In this document: positions 38,270-51,106 of the stretch, piece by piece
Layout of the letters: each line of letters starts with the position of its first letter
How positions within the stretch are numbered: the first letter of the stretch is position 1
From: Ignelater luminosus
Taxonomy: Eukaryota > Arthropoda > Insecta > Coleoptera > Elateridae
Assembly (NCBI GenBank): GCA_011009095.1
Contig: VTPC01003792.1
Span: 1 to 64,000, forward strand
Length of the DNA: 64,000 bases
Reading direction: 5' to 3'
The notes under the pieces: generated by a model
The model's input: the letters and a program-made list of their open reading frames with translations, nothing else
Databases searched by the model: none
Told to the model about the DNA's origin: nothing
Program-made: the position numbers and the translations under genes

Positions 38270-40679
38270 ATATAATGGATAATTGTTATGTGTAAAATAT
38301 GTATTTATTTCTGATTAAATAGTTAATAATACTTGTGTCACTTGGCCAATGCCATTCCATAATACTTCTATTGCTTAGAAAAAGAGCATGAGATTTTGCA
38401 TTGGAAACAAGTTCTGACCAACTTCAGAAATAATTCGTTCAGATTTAATAAAAAATTCATTGGACACAGCACAAAAAATCTGATTCCGCTTGAAACTGAA
38501 ATGATGAATCCTGCAGATATTCTTGGAAATACTTTCTTCAGAAATTAAATTATGCAACTTCAAGGAAATTACAAATTTTTCTAAGTCTTAAATAATTCTC
38601 ATTCAACACATTATAAATGTTTGTTAGAATATTATCATTTCATGGTTCAGATATGCTCTCCTTGTGCAATTGCTGTTTCAAGTACATTATTGATGTTGTT
38701 ACCATTTGTCACTGTTAATTATTGTCTTCGAAATAAAGCCTTTGGAAAATTAAATCTAATCTTGAACTTTATTTATTTCATTGTGTTTTCATGTATAATT
38801 AAAAGTAATCAAAATACTTTTCTTTGTGCATAATTTAACAAAGACTATATTATGCAAAAATAAAACTAATTAGGTTGTTACAATAATGAAGATATAGGTT
38901 TCGTTACTTTCTTTACACTTTAGTAGATTTATTTAGAAACATGTAATGCAATGTGATTCACATTAATTGTCAGCAAATTACATGACTTAGTCAATTATGC
39001 TAAAACATGCACACAGTGCAGTCTAAATAGTTTTACTGTTTAGTTTTTTATAATTTTGGTGTTCATTGATTACTTTTCTGTGCAACAGTTAAAATAAATG
39101 CAAAACAAAAGCTAGTTTTAGAAGTGGAATTGTAACATCATATTCATTATCTGAATTGCTGAAAACTATAGCAGTTAACTAAGATTTATAGAATGTACAA
39201 ATGTAAGATTTAGAAACACAGGTAGTATTAGCAAGGAACACAACATGTTATTATTGTCAATGCAGTGTATTTTAAAATATGATATTAGGAAGAATTTTAC
39301 ACAGAGAAAAGCAAGAGAAAAATGTCAAGACATTTTTGTTGTAACAGACACATATCATTTTCAGGTGAGAAACTTTTTTATTTATAACGATTACAATCTT
39401 AGAAAAGAATCGTGTATATGCTGTATCATTTTTTAGTATCCCAAAAAATATGAAAGTAATAGAAGTGTATCAAAATGTTGGGATGATATAACCTCTCTTT
39501 CATATATGAATTTCTAGGTTTGTTGTGCCATTTAGGATAGATATCGTCGGTTTTTATGAATTTGTGTAAGAAGAATAATAAAGTAGACCCAATAAACTTT
39601 ATATACTCCCAAAAAAAAAAAGAGATTAGATACACCTATATACCTAAGATAACATTATTATAGTAAATACAGATCACATTTTTAATAATTTGTTTTATAT
39701 TATATTGTTAATATCATAATGTAAATAAGTAGTAAATTGTAAGCAAATTGCTTAATATAATAAATAAAGATGAACAACGCATCAGCACTAATAGCATATT
39801 CTAAATTATCATTGTTATTTATAAGCTTGTTTTTGCATCCCTATAATTCCAGCACCAGAAAAGTTTTCATTAGAAAAGAAGAATTGGACAGTGTAACTAT
39901 ACAAAGTTCTGAAATGAGATTTCTCAATGACTAATATCTGACTGAAATAATCTATTCCAACAGGGACTCTACTAGGTTAGGTCAAACAAGCATTTGTTCC
40001 GAGTTAAAAGTTCATAATGTAAATTACATGATTTCTTCACATTATTTTGCTGTTGTTGGCAAAGTTGTAGCTCAAGTCAAAAAGAATAACTCTGCTGAAC
40101 ATGTCAATTCAAAATAAGTACTCACTCCATGGATTTAAATTTAAAAAATGATCTCAATTTCCAAAAAAACAGGAAGATTAGATAAGTTCTTAATTTCTCG
40201 ACGAGATTACTCAAGATGGACCCTCTAACTAGAGTATAAAACTTCAAAATAAAAAAAATCAATAAACGTATCATTATTGATATTAAATTTCATAAAAGTG
40301 AAGTTAACTCTTAAATGTTTCATTTCCAGATATTATAATAATACTATAGACCACTGATAATGAACAAACTTAGGCATGGCAGAGACCAGTTTATGATGAG
40401 CCCACTAAGTATTCAACATCAATAGGCCTACCAATACTCATAACTACTGCTTTTAAATAATATGATTGATGATGCCTATTCTTTGTCATTGATTAGTATT
40501 AATTAATGTTCCTTCTTATAATACTAGAAATACTTTTCTCTTTTACATAAACACAGCCAGTACAAACAACTTTATGCACTGTCCTTTACAAACTAAGTTT
40601 AGAACATACAACAGAGCGTAATTAGACTGATATCTTTGTTACTAGTCTTGCCAAATTAAAAAGGAACTTGAAAGATGTC

Positions 40680-41063
40680 CATATCGCCTCCTTATACACG
40701 GGCTATGCCTGTGATAACTTTTGGTATAGCCTTGACCAAAAGAATAAAATATTCAAGTGTGCGAGATATCTCCCGCAACGCTTTTCTCGATCACCCGACC
40801 GCACGCCTATAAGCACTAACTCCCCTAGTTTTGTCCCTCTATAAAATAACTGGAAACTTTTTACTAAAATATAACTTGAACTTTCAACTCAATTTGATGC
40901 TGTAATCAGGAGTCTCTTTTTAGAATTAACAAAAATCACTCCATGTTAAAACTGAAAAACCAGAGAACGTGCATTTTTTTCAAAAATTAATTTTTCATTA
41001 AAAATCTCTTACCAAGTTCATTCTTGTCACTTAGTTTATTAATGTTATACTCATGGTGAGTAA
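40680..41063 (+). repeat. Dispersed repeat, copy A
   Basis: It shares with copies B and C the blocks ATATCTCCCGCAACGCTT, CGATCACCCGACC and the terminal ATGGTGAGTAAT. It also carries the TTTGATGCTGTAATCAGGAG stretch. Copy B follows directly, making a tandem pair. It is non-coding. Confidence 0.6.
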
Positions 41064-42098
41064 TGAGAACTCGAGATATCTTCCCGCAACGCTTCCATCG
41101 ACCACCCGACCCCATGTCTATGGGCACCAATTTTTCTATGTTATATCATCAAATCCGATTTTCAGGTACAAGGAGTGCTTTTTCGAAAAAGTGCATTGAA
41201 TCTTCTTTGTTTCCCATTTTACGACGCATCAACAACGTTTCCCTAGGAACTTGGATAACTGCCCCAAAAAAATCCAAAGGAAGGCAAAGTACATCTTTTT
41301 GTTCTAATTGAACCCACGAACGAGAGGATGCCACTGGTACCCACCTAAGCTTACGATGATGCTCTTTAGTCTAAAAAAATCGCAGGTTGATCGGATTATA
41401 ATTAACCGAATTACAGATTTTTAAGTGTGCATCTTGGCGAGCCATGGAAGAAAGTGTGGACTTAATCGAATTGAGTGGGTAGATAAACACTCCTAGAATA
41501 TAAAGGACAACTATCATGTTGATCAGACTATCCGGGCAGTTTTGGTGAGGGTTACAAAATTCGCAGATTCCCCGAACGGTTTTCTGGGGAGCTTTTTGGT
41601 TTTTCACCGAATCTTCTCTCCTATCCCGCCATAGTGCTTGCGAAGTTGCGTCGATCAGCGAAAACCAGATCCCCGTAGCCCTTATAGTTTCTGAGTTAGA
41701 AACTCTTCTTGGTCAGACCTGTCACACCCTCTAGAAGCCGAATCGTAAGAAATGGGAGATCGGTTCAAGCGACATCAGATGCAGCTGAAGACATTCAATC
41801 TGAGTACTAAATATCGTCTCGATATCTTTGCAAAATCCCTGCAGACGCCTATGGGCTTGAATTTGAAACTACCTGGGGCGCAACATTCTTTGGGGGCTAG
41901 ACTTGCCCATAAAGTCCCAATAAATTTTGCCCATTTTTGCTGCTAGGTGTCGGTGCGTTCGCTCCACGTGCATAAGGTAGTTCAATAACACTATGTTCCA
42001 CTTACCCTCAAAGTTTCGGTCGGCCCTTGTCTCGTCCAAATACAAGAGATGTCATAGAAATATGTACATTATTTTACAGTTATGGTGAGTAACATAAA
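41064..42098 (+). repeat. Dispersed repeat, copy B
   Basis: It opens with GATATCTTCCCGCAACGCTT and ends TTTTACAGTTATGGTGAGTA. It aligns with copy C (51.11-52.02 kb) through GGTTTTGGTGAGGGTTACAAA, the CCCCGTAGCCCTTATAGTTT block and CTAGAAGCCGAATCGTAAGA. It is higher in GC than its flanks. Reading frames inside are short and not conserved between copies, so I treat it as non-coding. Confidence 0.65.
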
Positions 42099-42334
42099 TT
42101 TAGTTAATTCTTCTTAAGAATTGGGTTTATTAACCTGTTAAGTTTGTACAAAATTAAATAAATATCGACATGAGGAACTTTCAACGCGTTTGAAAATATT
42201 AATTTTTGGATTTTCTTAGTTTCTTAATTACCAGACTTAACACATTTTACTGGAGATAATCTTGGAAAAACGGTCATTATTAATGTCAACTCTAGTCTTT
42301 TTAATTTGGGTTACGGTTAACTGATGAGTAGGTA

Positions 42335-43423
42335 CAGGGCTGTCCAAAATGGAGGTAAATATAGGGTATCTCAGAAACTAGAAGAGCTGGAAGAAAACTG
42401 ATTACACGTCCTTCATTTGATTTTTCTTGCAGAATTCATTGGTGTAATCAGAATTTAGATGTCTTCTTTTGTTTTCACGTTATAGCCAAAAATTGATTTT
42501 TTTTTCTTATTTTGTCAAGTGGCTGTATCTTCATTATCTGAAAAAAATGGAAACATTGTTCAAGAATTTTGTGTATGGTTTGATGTCTAGAATAAAGTAA
42601 CCACGCTAAATTTTTGTTTTGTTCAGTTGTTCTCGAGTTATAACAAAAAAGCTAGCTGTAACAATATTGATTTAATATGCATAATCTAATATGCCATGAT
42701 TTTAAGAAAAACCAAAACAAATTGCTTGTTAATAACGATTTTGTTGAGCTGCTTAACCATTATTTGTTTGGATCTTTAGTTAACAAGCCTCTTAATGAAG
42801 AAATCTATGCCTAGTTTCAACTAAATGAAGCACTGGTACTCAATAGTCTCTTAACAAGAAACTTTTTTAAGACATAACCTTACAAACAAGTGAATCTAAC
42901 TCACAGACCAATAAATTGGACCACAAGATCGCCAGACATCATCCTTCTTAACTTCTTAGGAATGCAATTTCGCTTATTGCAAGTTAAGTTCAATCGACCT
43001 ATTTTGACCCCAACACCCTACCCTTTTTTCTTGAGAACGGTGCATTTAAGCAACTTATACCAGGTATACCTTTTTAGAGTAAAATTGAATTATGCATCCA
43101 ATTTCATGCCCAAGAATTCCAGTCATCAGAAAGAAAGTTGTGAGCAAAAACTGTTTGGCGAAGTAGCGTAGCTAACGCCCTCTATACGTATCGCAAAGAA
43201 ACCAACATTTCCATCTTGTTTGTCAACAAATGAAACCTAATTATATACCAAATTTGAACAAAATCGCATCAGGAGTTTTTGAGACCCTAAAAATAAAAAT
43301 GAAAACCTCAACTTTGAACTTCTTAAGAAAGCAATTTCATTTATTGTAAATAGTGCTCAATTAACCTATTTTGACCCCAGGGACCCATACTTAAAAGTTG
43401 TCCATTACTTTCCAGACACACTG
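42335..43423. mobile_element. CAGGG-ended DNA element, non-coding
   Basis: The left end CAGGGCTGTCCAAAATGG follows TA (42333-42334). The right end GACACACTG is followed by TA (43424-43425). The inverted right end, CAGTGTGTCTGGAAAG, resembles the left only partly, so this is a decayed or chimeric element of the Tc1/mariner-like MITE type. Two similar ~TCTTAAC/AATTTATTGT blocks recur inside. No transposase was seen. Confidence 0.45.
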
Positions 43424-44042
43424 TATAATTATATAAATGAATTAGTTTTACAATTTTAAAAATAATCCTTTACAGTTTAAAAATAAAGATTGATCAAAAT
43501 AAGAAGATGCTCAAGATTTAAATTAAAATATGCAATAATAAAATTTGTAATTTATAAGGTACATTGTAAGAAATAGTATGTGCTTTACATATAAAATCTA
43601 ATCTCTCAACAGAAAAATCACTTTACACACGACCCATAACATATGGTAAAATATAAAAATTTTCTAATCCACGATAATAAAGTGGATAAAATATAAAATA
43701 GTTATCACATTACAAGTCTGGGAAAAACACGTAGTATACTGATATTATTTACAATTCACTTATTGTTATACCAGAAGTGCAAATATAGTTTGAATGGTAT
43801 AATCTTACTTAAAGTAAGGCAGAGAAATAAGAAGTACACACGTTTGCTGGCACTTTGGGTTTTCCTATAGTTTTTAATTTCTAAAGCACATGGTATACAT
43901 AGTAACATAGTACAAAGAAATTGAATCAACTCAACACATACATCCAGAAGCATTTTGAGCGATTTTTGTAAGTAAATTTAAATTATTTGAAACAATTACA
44001 ATTTGATATGTTCCAGGAAATAATAATCTCAAAATTTGTACC

Positions 44043-45568
44043 ATGAGTCACAATACAATTGAACAATGTATTAATAAAGCAAGGAATGCAGCTTATATAC
44101 AGAGTGCTCCTGTTTCATTTTTAACACAAAAGGTCGTTGGATATGATTGGAGTCAAGGGGTGGATTACAATAAAATACTTGAAACTTATTTACACACTGG
44201 TTTTCAAGCAACTAATTTTGGATTAGCAGTACAAGAGCTAAACAAAATGATTGAATGTCGTAACTTACCATTGCCAGAATGTAGAAACGAAAATAATCAA
44301 GATCCTGCTAAGCATAATTGCACGATATTTTTAGGATACACATCAAATATAGTATCTAGTGGTTTACGAGAAACTATAAGATTTCTTGTACAACATAAAT
44401 TGGTTGGTTATAAATCATGTAAAACATATTGTAATTTAAATAAATTTTCCAATTAGGTAGATTGCATTGTCACAACAGCTGGAGGCGTGGAAGAAGATTT
44501 CATTAAATGTTTAGCACCAACATACATTGGAGATTTTAATTTGGATGGTGTATCTCTACGAGAAAAAGCTATCAATAGAACTGGAAATTTATTAGTCCCT
44601 AATGATAACTACTGCAAGTTTGAAGAATGGATCAAGCCCATATTGGATGAAATGCTAAGTGAACAGAAACTGAAAAGTACTTTATGGACACCAAGCAAGA
44701 TAATAGAAAGATTAGGAGAAAGAATTAATAATGAAGAAAGTATTTATTATTGGGCTGCTAAAAATAAAATTCCTGTATTCAGTCCTGCTTTAACTGATGG
44801 TTGTTTTGGTGATATATTCTTCTTTCATGCACATGAAAATGGTGGTGGACTTGTTATAGATATTTTGTCAGGTATTTTATAAAATTTGATGTTTTCTATT
44901 AGTTATTTACATACCAAGGGTGTGAAGTATTAGTGTTTGGCCACAACCACCAAAGACTTAAAAATGCACTTCGTGCCCAAGCCGTATACAAGATTTTTTG
45001 CACCAACAGGTCATAAAACACATTGCAAAAGTGATACTTCACATACTATTTTGAGGGCATGAAAAAGTGCACTGGCGGTCAGTGGAAAGTTAACGGATCA
45101 TTGTCATGTCATGTCAAGATTTGTTAACTTTCAATTAATCACCACTGTACATTACGACTCAATTGTGCAGAAAATAATATATTTAATAAATAATTCTAGA
45201 TGTACAGCGCATTGATTTAATAGCGATGACAGCATATAATACAGGGATGTTTATTATTGGTGGTGGACTTACAAAACATCACATATGCAATGCCAATTTA
45301 ATGGTAAGTATATTGAAAAATATATTAACAATAACTTGCAACTCACTATTAACCATTGCAGCGTAACGGTGCTGACTATGCGGTTTATGTAAATACCGCA
45401 TCAGAATTTGATGGTAGCGATGCAGGTGCAAAACCAGATGAAGCAAAATCTTGGGGAAAAATCAAGACAACTGCTACTCCTGTAAAAATTCATGCAGATG
45501 CAACTTTATTACTTCCATTATTAGTTGGTGAAACCTTTGCTAAGAATCATTTCAAAAACAATGAATAA
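44043..45568 (+). CDS. Deoxyhypusine synthase, copy 2 (tandem paralogue)
   Basis: Exons 44043-44402, 44457-44871, 45200-45303 and 45362-45568; 361 residues, intact. All three introns sit at the positions and phases of copy 1, so this is a DNA-level duplication, not a retrocopy. Conserved: [73 protein letters not shown] and [19 protein letters not shown]; the aligned catalytic His and Lys are His285 and Lys326. Differences cluster near the active site: GSLGD has become GCFGD, and HSFRNPGL has become HAHENGGGL with one extra residue. Human Ser317 is Ala. Intron 2 (328 bp) carries stem-forming sequence. It may be a second eIF5A-modifying enzyme, a regulatory subunit, or an enzyme with a new polyamine substrate, as happened for homospermidine synthase in plants. 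Function is not established. Confidence 0.93.
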
Positions 45569-47486
45569 AAAATATTTGTATTTTATTCTTATTACAATTA
45601 TCATAATAGTAAAGTTTACGAAAATAAAATATTCATATAATCTTTAAAATATTTGAGCATAAAGGAATGAATTATCAATTAACTAAAATTTAAAAAATAA
45701 TTACAAATTTTTGTTATAAAGGTAATGCATGTAAATGTATTAATATAATAAACATGGTGCATCCTTGAGCATTTTCTTTAATTTTCCATTTCATTTATTA
45801 AGAATAATGTAGAATAATTAATAATAAATGTTCAGTTAATTCAGTATAAGTATGGATGATTTTTCAATTTAATTTATTTTATCAGTCTTTTAAAATTTGT
45901 GTTCACTAATGTCAGTAAGATAAACTACAAGGTATTTTTAAATTACATAGTCAAACTTAAAAGTGTGGCTGATAAAAATAATATTCATTTATTAAGGTAG
46001 GTCTTAATAACAGAAGAAGCAAAATAGAGAAAATTGGGATGAGAATAATTTTAGAACTGCTAGATATCCACAACCTACAAATGCTCAATCAGCAACCTTG
46101 AGTGATGATAAACGCATAGTTTTTTTGTAGATATTTTTTAAAAGCTGCAATGGGCAAGTAAATAGTTCTTATCTTTCAAAACATTTATATCATGTCGATA
46201 CGATCTCGTAATGTAAAATTGTAAATGTTATTGCCCTCAATCACACACATTAGATTTAACAATAATAATAAATATTTATTATCCCACAAGTTTCCCTAGT
46301 TACAGAGTAATTACAAAATTTAATAGCACATTCCAAAAAAAAAAGACAAAATATGAAAATGTACAAGAAGTAACTAATACAATGTGAAAGTGTAATATGG
46401 CAAAACTTCAATTGACATTGAGTGGATAGTGCAATCCACTATCAAGTTGATAAATTTAAAAACAATTGAATCAGTTGCTTTGAAAACGATACAATCTCGC
46501 AGAAAAAATTTGAATTGAGTGGTTCCCTGTATTTACATAGTGTTGTTTGGTAGGGATGGGCAGAACTATATTACTTTCTTGTCAATGCAGTTTGAAGTAC
46601 TGTAGGCAGTTAAGTTCAATGGCAAAAATATTCAAGTAGTATTCCCCTCAGCAGCTAAATAGAAAAAACCTTTCTTACTGAGCAATCCAGAATAATATTT
46701 ATAGCACTTTGTCATTTTGCTTCTGATCACTTCAATTATGGTTTTATCAAAACATGGTGTATATTGTAATAATGTTGATAACAAGTTACTTTTTTGTTTA
46801 CATACATTCTTCTAAATAACCAACTTTTTTGCAAAATTAAATCAGTTCTAGGTTAACAAGAGTAAGAAGTCTTTATGCCAAATACCAATGAGATTATTAT
46901 TACTTTGAAATCATTTAAAGTAAGAATTTTTTACTCAATAGTAATGTTTGTTCCATAAACATAAAGTCTCAAGTAGGCCATGAAATTCTTAGCAAAGCCA
47001 CATAATTATGTTTAGCACTCTTAACCTCACAGTTTCAATTAGGTTGTCAAACTCACATGAGAAAAATGGTTGCTGGAGGGTACAGGACACACAAAATATT
47101 AAATTGCATGATTTTTAATGCCTTTAATTATTTAAGGTTGATATTAGAATTTAAAGTTGCCTAGCTAACTAAGAATAGTTAGATTTGGCTGAAATTCACA
47201 AATTATGTAGATCAATATTAATTATATTTTTGTGTAAGTTTTTAAATTTTTCTGACCAGCTTGAGTAATCTCAGGTCAAAGGTTGCAATTTTATGCACAA
47301 TTTTGATGGCAATTACACTTGAAACTACATTAAAATGATCAAAAGTACAACAAAAAACTTTTAAAGAAAATTATTCGTATTACAGATAGATATCTCAGAA
47401 ATTATCTAAAAAAAATTCAAAACATTTGGCCATGCTGTATGTGAGAAATTACATGAAAAGTTCAATCATACAATTGTTTTTTCAAT
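45569..47486. other. Gene-poor intergenic sequence
   Basis: AT-rich sequence with an AATAAA overlapping the DHPS copy 2 stop (45564-45569) and another AATAAA soon after. Beyond that I recognise no gene, RNA or element. Confidence 0.55.
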
Positions 47487-47489
47487 TAA

Positions 47490-48037
47490 GTGCCACTTTA
47501 CACGATAACAAATTTTTTATAAAATTTGTGAACAAATCTGATAGAAGATTTTTAGACTCGTAACATACACAGTTTTTATAAAATTTGGTATCTAATTTGC
47601 TACATAACAAATTTTTTAAAACAGGTTCTAAATACTGATGAATTTGTTACCAAATCGGCACAAAGCAACCACTAAGTTTGAGGCATGTTTGAGGTTAAGT
47701 TCAAGAGTATTTGATCGAAAACGTGGTTATCCGTGGTTGTTTCTCAGGTGCAAGTTTTTTATAATTATTTGTAATAATAATAAAAAATGAGTTGGTCAAA
47801 AGAACAAGTGACGTTATTAATTGACGAATATCAAATATTTATTAGTCGTCAATCAACAGCAAGGTCAAATATTATGCGCAGTTGCTATTTGCACATATTT
47901 TCTTATAAATTTGTTTCCAAATTTGCTATAACGTGTCATATATGATGTTTTATAAATAAGAATTTTTATCATAAAAAATTAAGTATGAAATTTGTTCACA
48001 AATTTTATAAACAATTTGTTATCGTATAAAGCAGTAC
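47490..48037 (+). mobile_element. PIF/Harbinger-like MITE with MADF/Myb-like fragment
   Basis: The left end GTGCCACTTTACACGATAAC and the inverted right end GTACTGCTTTATACGATAAC continue into shared ACAAAT..TATAAAATTTGTGAA, about 45 bp in all. TAA flanks both sides (47487-47489 and 48038-48040), the three-base TWA duplication of PIF/Harbinger. Inside, an ATG at 47787 opens MSWSKEQVTLLIDEYQIF, the start of a MADF/Myb-SANT-like DNA-binding domain typical of the second Harbinger protein. It degenerates after about 30 codons. It is non-autonomous. Confidence 0.75.
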
Positions 48038-48039
48038 TA

Positions 48040-51000
48040 AAACTGTGAGTGCTAGAAAATGCAGCAATGTTGTCCAGCTGCATTTTTACTTAGCAAATGA
48101 TAGTATCACTAGTAATAAAAAATAATAAAACACTATTGAGACGTCTTAGCACTGATATCATCAGTAGGATAATATATCGTAAAAGGCGACTTTTGAAGTT
48201 CTATTTTTTAAGTTGGTAACACATATTGCTATGTAAAAGTAAAGGCATTTCTTTCTCACCCCCTGTCTCTCAATGAACATAATATCAATTTTGATAATCT
48301 GATTGGTCAGAATTTGACTGTATCCTAGCAACAACACCAAATTAAATTTAATTCTCAATTAACTTTTAATTCAGCTTTTATAAACTGATCCTTGTTTATA
48401 TTTAAAAAAACAAATTTAGTGCAAATCTCCACAAACACTAAAAATATACATCGTCTCTATTAGCACATTACTTGACTGTCCATCATATTTTTTGGCAACG
48501 TGATGAAAAGGTACTTTTAAAGACTTAACAATTCTGATTAAGAATCTTGAAGAAGATACGTTATTTAAGTTGGTAAGTGTAACTGCTAACCAACAAAATA
48601 ATGTGGCTGTGGTCGATGGTTTCCAAGAGGATGGTGACTGAAATGTTCATCAAGAGGCTAGACAAATCTTTACTAGCAAATAAAGTAGAAGATGAATGTA
48701 AAATGGCACTGCTCTTAATGTTTACAAAACCATAAAAACGCAATGAAATCAATCTAAGGTTATACTTTGTCAAAATTGTATAAACAAATACAGGAAGAGG
48801 ATAGGCCAGGATGGGGTTAGCTAACAATATATGTGAAAGTATTTGACCGAACACATCAAAAACAAATCTGCCTTGGTCAGCATAAAGCTAGGACTTATTC
48901 TGGATAGGCTTTGCGAGGATCTGATAAAATTGTAAAAATAACATTAGCAAAAGAAGCATCAATAAACGAATCAAAGCAGTCAAGTAAATAAGCTTCAAGA
49001 AGTTAAGATAAAAGAAATAAATACATTTAAATCACAAGAAAATAAAGAAAACTAACTAGAGAAGAGGTCAAAGATAAAACTCTGTTTCCATTGCAACATG
49101 ATTTTAAAAAAATGTAAATATCAGTCTTTCGTTCGTAGAAAATGTAATTTAAAAAAAAAAAGTTATGTTGCAGTAGCTTGCAAGATTAAGGTAAAGAAAA
49201 ATTATTTTGTTGAGGAAAATCAAAATGTTGAATTATTTAATATAGTTGAGCTTAGAAATTGTAAGTATGTTAAGCCAATAAGTATTAATACTTTAGTTAG
49301 GGTTGCCAGATGTCCTGTAAACAATGTGTCCAAGATAAGGAGGGCCACTACAGGGCTCTTGGAAACCATAAGAGATAGAGAAACGGTTAAATGAAGAAAA
49401 AGTAGCGCAATTAAGCGCTTAGTACGATGCCATTTAAAAAATAAAAATATTCCAAACGATTTGGTTTCATTTTCTTTTCCGAGTTTATTTTTTAATACAA
49501 TGAAAAACGATAAACACTTTCTTATAACACTTTATTGAGAAGAAGATGGTATTATTTTTTTGGTATGACGTTTCGTTGCTTAGATATCGTCTTAGATATT
49601 CCTGTAGTGGCCTTCCTTATCTTGGACACATTGTACAAGAGATTGTCCTGTATTTCATCTTCCCCTCCGCATGTCTGCATAGTATGCTGTATTTTTTTTC
49701 TGAAACCCTACTTTAGTTAATCAACGCAAGTCTATATGGAATTATATACAGGATCAGGGGTATCTTGCATACCACATGAAATTTATTTAAAACAATTTTT
49801 AGAGGTTAGGTTAGAAGCTTCCAATATAATTTTAAAAACCTGTAATGGTGAGATAATTAGATAGATTGAAAGAAAATACAATAATTCTTAATACCTACAT
49901 TTGTAGTTTTCCTAATTTCTACTGCTTTTTATGTGTTACAGTATGAAGAACTATTGGCAATAATTCTTAGAAGTATATTGTATATACTAAGATAAAACTA
50001 AACTTTCATGTAAAGATAAAATAAATAATTTTCTTTTTTTACAGTGTAAACTCACAAATATTAAATTAGTTAGGTTAAATTACGAAACATTAGCTGCTTT
50101 CTTTCACTTCATCTTTTATAATCCAAACACACTGTCATGACATGCTTTAAAATACCTCTTGTAACTCTGATCACTTCAAATTTTCAAGGACTGAAGGAAT
50201 TGTTACTGAATTTTTGTGATTATGATCTGTAAACCTGTTTCCAAGGTAAATCACAGTTAAGAAGTGATTAATGCAATCCAATTGCATTACTGTAACCTCG
50301 GTTTTAGATAGCATACATATGTTATGTGATGTGGTTAGCAAGCAAGAAGTAGATGAGTACAGAAAAGTTTATTTTTGTAAAAGATGCAAAAATATGCTTT
50401 CTGTTTGATTCTAAAAACAAAACCTTATACAAGGTGCCTTTCAACATTAAAAATTTTTTTTTTCTATAGAAAGAGACTGAAGTAATTTTAAGTTCGTTCT
50501 TTTGCTTTAATTGGATTAAACCATGTTTCATATATTTTGATTCTATAACGTGATCATGATCAAAGCATACTGAACAAAAAGAAGCAACAATTACATCTAC
50601 AATAAAAAAAGACACTCTTCAAATTAGAATAATGAAAACATTTCCTTCAGTGCTATAAAAAGTATTTTAAATTCAGATCTTTGTTTACTTTTAAACAGTT
50701 TCAGTAAGAATAGCGATTTCGCATCCTAAAAATCTATTTAATTCATTCATTTGCCAGCAAGTAGTAATAGTTTAAAAAAGAATTTCTCTATTGATGTTGA
50801 AAAGAGAGTTTAAGTATGCATAAATAGGATTTTATTTAACTATTCACAACTAACTGTAAGTACTTTTAAAATTAATGTAAATAAAGGCTATGTTTCATGA
50901 TTAATACCATCGTGTTGTACAATGATGATTCAGAAACAATAGTACAAAGTATAAATTCAAGAGTAGATATGTACAAATTCTACAGACATAGTTTTAATTG

Positions 51001-51105
51001 GCAGCTCTTTTGGTAAGTACATAAGACTATCATTTTTCTTTTATTTACGTATTTCTATTATTTAAAATGTCAAATGAAAATATTTAACATTTTATTAAAA
51101 ATCTC
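48040..51105. other. Gene-poor intergenic sequence
   Basis: No gene recognised. A 98-codon plus-strand frame at 49098-49394 is lysine-rich at its start and runs into an inverted repeat at its end. I see no domain in it and do not call it a gene. Confidence 0.5.
49321..49634. repeat. 34-bp inverted repeat pair
   Basis: ACAATGTGTCCAAGATAAGG and its continuation to CACTACAGG (49321-49354) has its complement at 49601-49634 with a single mismatch. The intervening 246 bp are AT-rich and non-coding. TGTCCTGTA occurs in direct orientation just outside each arm (49311-49319 and 49644-49652), though not symmetrically spaced. It is likely a MITE or foldback fragment. Confidence 0.65.
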
Positions 51106-51106
51106 C

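Larger units (their letters stand above)
38270..44042. other. Spacer between the two deoxyhypusine synthase copies
   Basis: No gene was found in this 5.8-kb spacer. Between 38.3 and 40.6 kb I see only AT-rich sequence with short chance frames. The rest holds two copies of a dispersed repeat (about 40.68-42.10 kb) and a CAGGG-ended element (42.33-43.42 kb), listed separately. Confidence 0.6.

Noticed and set aside
44043-45568. DHPS copy 2 as a processed pseudogene
   Set aside because: All three introns are at the same positions and phases as copy 1, splice sites are canonical and the frame is open for 361 residues.
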